From the NCBI GenBank assembly GCA_029851415.1, contig CM056743.1, positions 36,782,714 through 36,846,713 of the forward strand: a stretch of DNA of 64,000 bases. The letters are read 5' to 3'. Position numbers and translations under genes: made by a program. The notes under the pieces were generated by a model. That model had not been told where the DNA came from and ran no database searches. It was given only the letters and a program-made list of their open reading frames with translations. How positions within the stretch are numbered: the stretch's first letter is position 1; every line of letters begins with the position of its first letter. Below, piece by piece: positions 56,769 through 64,000 of this stretch. This DNA comes from Eretmocerus hayati (lineage: Eukaryota; Arthropoda; Insecta; Hymenoptera; Aphelinidae).

Positions 56769-57136
56769 TTTGTTGATGTTTTCTTGATTCGATCTAGGAG
56801 GACTAGGATCGTGCTGATGGAGTTACACGATTTTCTTTGGCAAAAGAGGTATATTTTGCGACGTTTCGTCAGTGCATTTCACTGACCTCATCAGGCGCAC
56901 ATTTTTTGAAATTACTTTAAAAACATAACTTTGAAATTACTTTAAAAACATGAAAAGTCTGTACTTCGATTTAAAATATGTTTTTAAAGTAATTTCAAAA
57001 AAATGTGTGCCTGATGAGGTCAGTGAAATGCACTGACGAAACGTCGCAAAATATACCTTTTTTGCCAAAGAAAATCGTGTAACTCCATCAGCACGATCCT
57101 AGTCCTTCTAGATCGAATCAAGAAAACATCAACAAA
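56769..57136. mobile_element. Palindromic element with hammerhead-like cores in both arms, possibly Penelope-related
   Basis: Left arm 56769 to about 56935 and right arm about 56975-57136 are nearly perfect reverse complements (GTTGATGTTTTCTTGATTCG to TTTTTAAAGTAATTTCAAAA). Each arm contains CTGATGA, an imperfect stem GTCAGTG/CACTGAC with loop AAATG, and GAAAC: plus strand 57011-57042, minus strand 56894-56863. CTGATGA-stem-GAAA is the hammerhead ribozyme core, and Penelope-like elements carry such motifs. However, an extra G sits at the base of stem II, and stems I and III are not convincing. No coding. Confidence 0.6.
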
Positions 57137-59304
57137 TGTCGTAGCGAGAGGACGATTGATGATTCCTACATAATGATGGGAATCAATAATGTTGAAAAAA
57201 CATTTAAGACATCGGCTTGATCGATCTATAACATTTTTTGTGAGTGCTTGGGCTGGTGCCAACAATCGACATAGAAGGATTAATCAATTATCTCTCAGCG
57301 CCAACTGCATTGTTCTTCTGCATTATGAACCCTTGATCCGGTTGCAGAAAACATGAATCGTGGAAAACAGAGCATACGACAGGATTCAAGCGGCCGCAAG
57401 CGGCCCTGCTTCATCACTAAAGTAAGTGTTGGATGGTGCTATCTATTCAATTATCACCTCGGTACGGTCGCGTACTCTCTTACAAAGTGCGCAGAAGCCC
57501 ATTCCGTCGGTTCCATTGCTTGACGACTTCCGGCGATTCTTACCGCGCTTGACTCTTGAGCGACGCGTCCTGTCAGGAACTGTCTAGTGACGACGATTTG
57601 CGCGCAGCTCATCACTGCAGTAGCTCAAATGCCTTATTCTCCCTATTCTACAGCTCTTAGAGGCCGGACGCGTTAATGCCTAAATTATATGGATAAATTG
57701 CTTCCATTCGAGCTTTTTCCATCGCCCGAGTAATGTGCTAAGAGTGCAGAGACCTCGCAAGTCTTTGCTCACCTGCTGCGAATTATGTCTCGCTTACCGT
57801 CGCTGATTCGAAGACGCAGACACTTTATTATACGCACCACCGGCCTGGTTCGCAGCTTCCGCGTGGTGATCATTCAGTCAGGAGTCCAAGTGCCTTGTAT
57901 GCTTCAGAAAAAAAAAAACCATGGCAATACAGAATTGTGTGATTTATCATTTCCTTCCTTACGCTCGCAAATAATAGAATTCTTTTAATCTTCTTGATCA
58001 AATCGATGTGTCATCCAGAACTTTTTTGCTTGCAGAGTCATTCAGAGGTTAATACAGAGATTTAAAGTGAGTGGAGTTAGCTGTGAGAGTACTCAGAGTA
58101 TTTTTCTCTGACTCAAATTATGTGCATACAAATTTCAAATCATTTTTAGCTAAAAAAAACTGTCACAGGCTAGCTCGAAGATCGGTGTGGGATCGGAGCA
58201 AGATATGCACACTGAAAATAAAACTACTCTCTTAACTGACAATTTGACGGCGCATTGGTCAAATCGCTGGGTGTCAGCTTGGCCGATCCATTATGCACTG
58301 GAAAATGGTTGGTTATGATAGCAATAAAATAAGGAAGGTACCGTCTGCGATATAGCCGCATCACCGCCCACTGATGAGTCTGGCTGTAGACGGTGGGGTG
58401 GAACGCCACCTGCGTTAACGTCAGTAGAATTATGTTTTTCCATATCCTCGTCTCAAATCATTCACCATTAAAATCCTTTGTCGCATCTTCGTATTAAAAC
58501 GGAACTCATAGGTGGACAGATCGAGATGAAGAAATTTATTTTAATCTGTGACATACACCAGCATCTACGCTGGATTACCAGTATACATTTGTGTACTGGT
58601 TCCAAAAAAAGCTTGCTCTTCAGACTGCGTTGTAGAGTTTGGAAACTCAAATTAATATACCATCAAATTGGTCACGATAATCAAAAAAAGTTTGTTGTCG
58701 GCGAGTAACCAAGAAAATTGGTTAGGGTGTACACTATATTTTTGTTAGCTTCTGTTCTGTGTCAAACCAACAAACTGTTTTGCTGCCCAATTTTTATGAA
58801 TACGCCCGGATAACCTCTTACAGAATATATTTCCGTCTCTCAATATTCGTTCAGAAAAATATTCCAAGTGCTCTGTTTGGCGTAGAACCATCACTTTCCT
58901 CTCAAAAAGATATTTATGATGTGAAGACGTGAATTCAATGCAAATGGTTGAGATCGCATCCAAAAATGGTTTAAATCAAGAACACCAAAAATCTGTACAA
59001 CTGAACAATTCTTTGGATTGATCTATGTGTGATTGATTGCATTATTTGAGAACTCAGTACTGCACGACGAGCGAGTCAAAACCAGATGAGATAACTGTCT
59101 GTGGATTTTCTTTTTCCGTTCGAATTTGATTCACCTTTAAGCCTCATCAGGTCCTCCTTAAGGCAGTTCCATGATGTAATTATACTGTCTTCGCATTTGT
59201 AGATGTATTCTGTATAATTTCACTGCTCAATTTCGCTGATCGGAAGTCTAATTGCATGGCGCTCAGCTAAGCCAGCTCTGCAGTGGTGTCTATGGATTTG
59301 ATTA
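57137..59304. other. No gene identified
   Basis: The 57390-57880 portion is GC-balanced with many CpGs and GCGGCCGCAAGCGGCC near 57391. The remainder is AT-rich. No coding or repeat is supported. Confidence 0.35.
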
Positions 59305-59640
59305 TCACTCACAAGGAGAGTCCAAGGGGTTTGGGAGTTGAATCTGGCTGAAACTGTGGGAATTATCTCCTCTTAGCACCAAAAGATGATACCCAAAGCC
59401 GCAAAATCTAGCGCTCAAGCGTTTTCCAGCTACAGACTAGAACTTGTGCATATCTAATATGCGGAAAAATGGTGTATATAGCTATACTGTAATGCATAGG
59501 TCGTGTGTTGTAGCTCGGAAACTCTTGAGCGTTAGACTCTGCGACCTCGGGTATCATCTCTTGGTACTAAAAAAGAGACGATTCCCATAGTCTCAGCCAG
59601 ATCCAGCTCCCAAACTCCTTGGACTCTCCTTGTCAGAAGT
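59305..59640. mobile_element. Hairpin MITE, about 135-bp arms
   Basis: ACAAGGAGAGTCCAAGGGG followed by TTTGGGAGTTG..TCTGGCTGA at the left pairs with TCAGCCAGATCCAGCTCCC followed by AAACTCCTTGGACTCTCC at the right. The arms also share GATGATACCC and CGCTCAAGMGTTTYC. Arm identity is about 80%, with a loop near 59440-59500. No target duplication identified. Confidence 0.8.
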
Positions 59641-59654
59641 AAAAACACTGTTTG

Positions 59655-59968
59655 AGGCCAGTTCGGAGTCCTCGCAGAACCGCAACCCGACATGCACTGG
59701 CATACTTTCAGGTTGCGGCTGCATGCAATAATTGTAAGAGTGGAGTTATTGTTTATACGCTTTTATTGGTATTGAATAAATTGTCCGGGTAGTATCCCGC
59801 CTTTCAAATCTCACTCTATGAAGCCGTACAAAATCTCATAGAATTCTGTTCACTAGGGAACGAGAAAAATATGAACAGAGTACGTGGTCGGCCACAGCGC
59901 TGTCCTACCTATTCTTATTAATTACTCAGCAACATCACAATTTCAGCCAAAATCAAATAGTATCCCGC
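59655..59968 (-). repeat. Dispersed 315-bp repeat, copy 2
   Basis: The reverse-complement partner of 48860-49175. GGGATACTA occurs in place of GGCCTAGTAT at both internal positions. It lies immediately beside the 59305-59640 hairpin; copy 1 has no such neighbour. Confidence 0.75.
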
Positions 59969-61159
59969 TTGTGTATTGAAATTTTCAATCGACTCAGTCA
60001 TCTCGTATCAGAAAATTCGAAATCTAGTTCGCAAAAAACGGGAACGGGTGTAAGCATCGAGCAGGATACCTTGCTTAGCAAGCTAAAGAATTATGATCCT
60101 CTTGAAAAAGAATGCATATGCTCCGACGTGGAATGATCCATTTGATTGGAAATTTCATGATACTTCGCGTAAATTATTGATTTTGGGACAAAAGTAAGAG
60201 GCTCAAATGCTGTGAGCAAAAACAATCATTAACGTTATCTGATCACATGTATAGGCCGACCGAAGCGCCGTCTACTGTGCAAAATATCCGATTCCTTCCG
60301 GACTGGCCTTGAGCGTCCTGACTGTGTTTGATTTTAGGCTCAACGAATAACGTGACATGTCACGTCACGAACGAATCAGGTATCAAGAGGAAATTACCTG
60401 AGGAGATTAGATCGTGCATTCAAAATAATCGAGCCGCAAGCTCTGATGATAGAGGAACATAGCTCAAAAATGGGATGCGCATTGTACGCTGCTGCGAGCA
60501 AATCTGAGCACATACCAAGCCGTATCACGTGCATTTGCAAGCCCGCTCTTATGAAAATGAAGCGGCCATGCGAGACCGCTCTTTGTTCCAGTCTAAAGAT
60601 GCGGTAGAAGAGATAAGGTTTGCCGAGGAAGTGCTTAATAATAGGCAGATAGCCCATCGGTTGGCATACAGGACGACGCGCGACTCTCCGAGCAAAGCTC
60701 TGATGCAGCCAGCTCTCGATCATCATTCTCTGCACCGTGCCATGCCGCAGGCTTTGCATACGCCCATGCCGAATTCATTGCCGCGTCGGGCACTCGTAAT
60801 AAGCACGTGTCTTGCAATGCCTTTAGGAGTCTGAAGGCATCTCAGATGGCTCTGAGAGTCATTTGTTGCCAGACCAGGAACGCTAAAGTAGTATAGAACT
60901 CTTGAGTCTGGCGATAATTTACACCTGATCTTGGAGAGAGTTCCAATTTTTTCACGTGTTGGAAGATATGGGATTACTATAAGGTAAGTGTACCCAACTT
61001 GCCCCCATATGCCGATCTTAGAAATGGACACTCGTGAACCTTCCCGCATAATTTTTTACGTTTGTTATGTTAGAATATGAGAAAGTACGAAGTTTTCATC
61101 GACCCCGGATCATTTCTGCATTTCCCAAAAACTTGATTCTCCAGAAAATTCAAAGATTA
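59969..61159. other. No gene called; GC-balanced block open on both strands
   Basis: At 60394-60834 both strands are open for over 100 codons (121 minus, 101 plus). Neither product has a domain, and the composition is that of CpG-retaining non-coding DNA. A short exon cannot be excluded. Confidence 0.3.
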
Positions 61160-62037
61160 AACTTCTGGCACGTATTGCATAACTCAGAGTTCCGTGACCT
61201 GATGTGATGACTATCACAATGCGGATTCGAGTATGCCCCCAAGTAAAAAAGATTTATAAGGACGTTATAAACTCGTTATAAAGTGACTTTATAAAGAGTT
61301 TATAATTCGTGAACTTATAAAAATTTTATAAAAAATCGTATAAAGTCGTATGAAGTCTCACTCACTTGAATAGCCGCAACAGGACCCCAGAGCGCACCCG
61401 GCATATTTATCGCGACGCCCGATGACCTGGGGCTGAGAAATTCGCAACGACGGCCGTTATGACTCGTCGATTCGCTGCGACCAACGATGACGATGACGAT
61501 ATCACGAGCACTCTTGTGTGCTCGTGATTCCAATCATCACAGAATTTCAGAATTATGCTCATTAACCTGGAAAGGAAAACGAGAAAAACCACAAAGTACT
61601 CATGTTTTCTTCACCCGTAGCGAATTCTTTCAGCGGTCATAAGCAAATCATGAGATTTGCGAGGAGCACAAAATTTGTTAATGAAAGAACAACAGTATCT
61701 TTAAGGTTATCTACATTGAAGTCGGCGAGCCATCAATGGAACAATCATTATAGCTACGAGAAACTACGGTACTTATCTGAATTTTTTCAAGCTACTTCTC
61801 TCGAAATTGTTGCGCCGGCTTCCATCTCATCTTTTTTAAGATTTTGTGCGAAAGAAAGACTGCAAAGGGAGGCTCTCGTGTTGTGATGCAAATTTTTGAC
61901 AAATTTCAACTGACTGAACTTGGCACGCGTTTAATGAGGCATATGCAGTTTTACAACTTCTGGCACGTATTGCATAACTCAGAGTCCCGTGACCTGATGT
62001 GATGACTATCACAAGGCGGATTCGAGTATGCCGAGGG
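61160..62037. repeat. Pair of 82-bp direct repeats 796 bp apart
   Basis: ACTTCTGGCACGTATTGCAT, then AACTCAGAGTYCCGTGACC and GATGTGATGACTATCACAA..CGGATTCGAGTATGCC, occurs at about 61160-61240 and 61956-62036 with only two or three differences. The intervening 715 bp begins with a cluster of TTATAA words (61253-61345). This could be a local duplication or an insertion bounded by a duplicated flank. Confidence 0.85.
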
Positions 62038-64000
62038 AAACGATTCACCCAATGATTGCAAGTCGGTTTGATTGGTAAACACACAGTCTCGATAAAACAG
62101 AGCAACGATTATGAAGCCCTCATTGTGCTTCTGCAATTTATCTGGCCTCGGCTGCTGTTGAAACTCACTCGATTGTTTCAGGACGAGAGTAAATTCAATC
62201 CGCTGGTTAATTATTGGCAACGGTAAAGTTGTAAATTAAACTTGTAATTGGCTGCCGTCCGATTCGAAGAATTTCCGCTAAGCCCTTGATTCAACCCCCT
62301 CTACACTTTACCACCCTCTCTAGATATATGTATAGTTGGTCTATATCAACTCCGAGTTTACCCTGCACCATTCCATGCGCTAATACTTATTTCATTTTGA
62401 GCGTGTGTAGTCGCATGCATGATATTGCCACACGATAGCTGAAGCCATTTTCAGCGAATCATTAAGCCACGCCGCGTGTACGTATAGAAGCAAACAAAAA
62501 TAGATGCTCGTCGCTCCGTTCTGGCGAGCTCGGTGTAACAGAAAAATCGAGGTGTGACAACTTTGCTCTTGCAACACAAATCGCGTGACCTGTTGGATAG
62601 TTTGTATATGCACGTAGACGCTGAATTTTACTCAGCGTGTCTCGGAATTTGAGCGATGCAATAAAAAAGAGATGTTCAGATGAAAACGGACAGATATAGA
62701 GGGCTGAACTCTAAACACAGTATGACTTGAGTCTGGACGTTTGAATTGTAATTTTCAGTACCTAGTACAGCGAAGGACCCTTCGCGTGTTCGTAATATAT
62801 GCGCATTTAAACGCGTATGCACACGACACTGTTCGCGTCGTCATGCACCAACGCCTGCCATACCGCTATACATATAAGTGAAAATAGTTGTTGGCAAGAG
62901 TATGCCTGTCGCCTGTGTTCTTTGCTCGTACTTTTCATGTATATTGATCTTATCTTTGCTGAATACTCTGAAGTCTCTGAGCAGAGAGAATACATCATGA
63001 GGATGTGAATATTGATGTTGGAGAATCAAATAGACCAGGGATATATTGAACAAACACAACAAGTCATCTACAATAGGTTTCCGGGTAAATGCATAAGCAG
63101 GAATATGAACACGTTGGTGTAATACATCGTCGTTGAGAGATAAATATAGAGTCAAACGATGTTCAAGGTAAAAATTTGTTCTGAAAAAACCATGGATTGG
63201 AGAATAAAGACTGGACTCAACGCAAATATTCGGAATGAGAATCTTCTATCGGTGAATCATTCGAAAGAAAGACTTCCACTCCGAATTTTTTTAATTATAT
63301 TATTGTTCAACATACACATTTTTTGCTCCACAGAGAGCTTATTCGTTGAACTCCTGACACTTCACCAGCATTGGGGTTCAGAATTCGTCCATTTCTTTAA
63401 CTTTTCTCGTAACCGAAAATACACACTCTATGTATCAACTTTGTGAGAATTGTATTAAGGCGTGGAATTCCACCGAAACAATTAGACATTCGGAGAGAAG
63501 ATTCGGAAAACCCGATTCTCCCGAAAAAAAATGTTTAAGAAAAAACTAATAGCGCAGATATTGGCCGGCTCAACGCATCAAAAACTGAAAGAAAGCGTGT
63601 ACTCCAGTTTTAGTCAGGACATTGATTTGAGCCTTACATCGATGTTGATTTGATCTGGTTCCATTCAAGTTTGACTCATTTTGATTCCTTTTCTTCTTTG
63701 TCTAACTTATCTGTAAGAGTAGGCAGTCGATATCGTGGGCTAATTAATATAAGCATATATAAAATCAATGAAGTACTCGAGATAACGAGAGGGTTGAGAC
63801 AAAAGGGTGGTTACAGCAGCCAGAATTCCTCACCCCTTCGCAAATTTTCTGAAATACTTGTTTCCACGTGGTGTAGACCTCTTGTGGCATGAGATGAGGG
63901 TGTAATAAAACGACGCATATAGAATATTTGGCCGTAAAACGGTGTGGTGCGGTCGGCCGGGCAGCCCCCCCCCCCCGTCGGGTTCGGTCGTAAATTTCAC
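62038..64000. other. No gene identified
   Basis: Low-repeat DNA. Blocks near 62390-62880 are CpG-containing. A 12-C run (63965-63976) lies near the right end. The 95-codon plus frame at 63159-63446 has no recognised domain. Confidence 0.35.

Noticed and set aside
60394..60834. Overlapping long open frames on both strands
   Set aside because: No domain in either, no splice context; composition alone can explain them.
1..64000. CRISPR arrays, operons, tRNA or rRNA genes
   Set aside because: No regularly spaced short repeats of that kind, no tRNA box pattern and no rRNA sequence; the DNA is eukaryotic.

Overview
This is eukaryotic, almost certainly arthropod and most plausibly insect DNA. It is AT-rich with CpG retained, has no operons or dense genes, and carries insect-type retroelements (CR1-like, Jockey-like), P-like and Transib-like DNA transposon remnants, a MYND-finger exon of the SET/MYND family, and many hairpin or foldback repeats. 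A hymenopteran would fit, but the sequence does not prove it. I find no intact host protein gene, no tRNA and no rRNA. The window reads as a gene desert, intergenic or intronic, built from layers of mobile elements of different ages with a few CpG-containing low-repeat blocks that could be regulatory.

Left third (1-19,000): a 211-bp tandem repeat at the edge; a degenerate region built from GACCT pentamers on alternating strands (2.6-3.6 kb); a near-perfect 290+290 bp foldback (8.46-9.11 kb); two diverged families of medium repeats (10.8-13.1 kb); then the best preserved protein-coding unit, a CR1-like non-LTR retrotransposon (about 13.1-18.1 kb). Its PHD-finger ORF1 and endonuclease/RT ORF2 lie in one reading frame separated by a single TGA.

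Middle (19,000-42,000): a 201-bp MITE family with two copies in opposite orientation; a 911-bp Transib-like foldback with RSS-like CACAGTG ends and a 5-bp target duplication; a 5.2-kb inverted repeat with 1.47-kb arms, each containing an acid-rich terminal-exon-like sequence; a broken Jockey-like element whose ORF1 is interrupted by an antisense MYND-finger exon; a hairpin element; and a 1241-bp P-like transposon with 8-bp target duplications and a broken THAP domain.

Right third (42,000-64,000): repeats carrying a recurring CCAAAGTTACCCC motif; a 2.27-kb giant palindrome with subterminal CAATATATTGG arrays; a TA-flanked MITE with a CCAT-rich core; a 350-bp tandem duplication followed by a possible Ulp1-like coding remnant; a palindrome with hammerhead-like cores; and more dispersed hairpin repeats. 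The last kilobases contain no feature I can name.

The elements do not form a pathway. What unites the window is recurrent foldback architecture and nested insertion. No clear new cellular system is visible. The strongest discoveries are the Transib-like and P-like non-autonomous elements, the single-frame CR1 element, the MYND exon trapped inside Jockey, and the two-hairpin MITE families.
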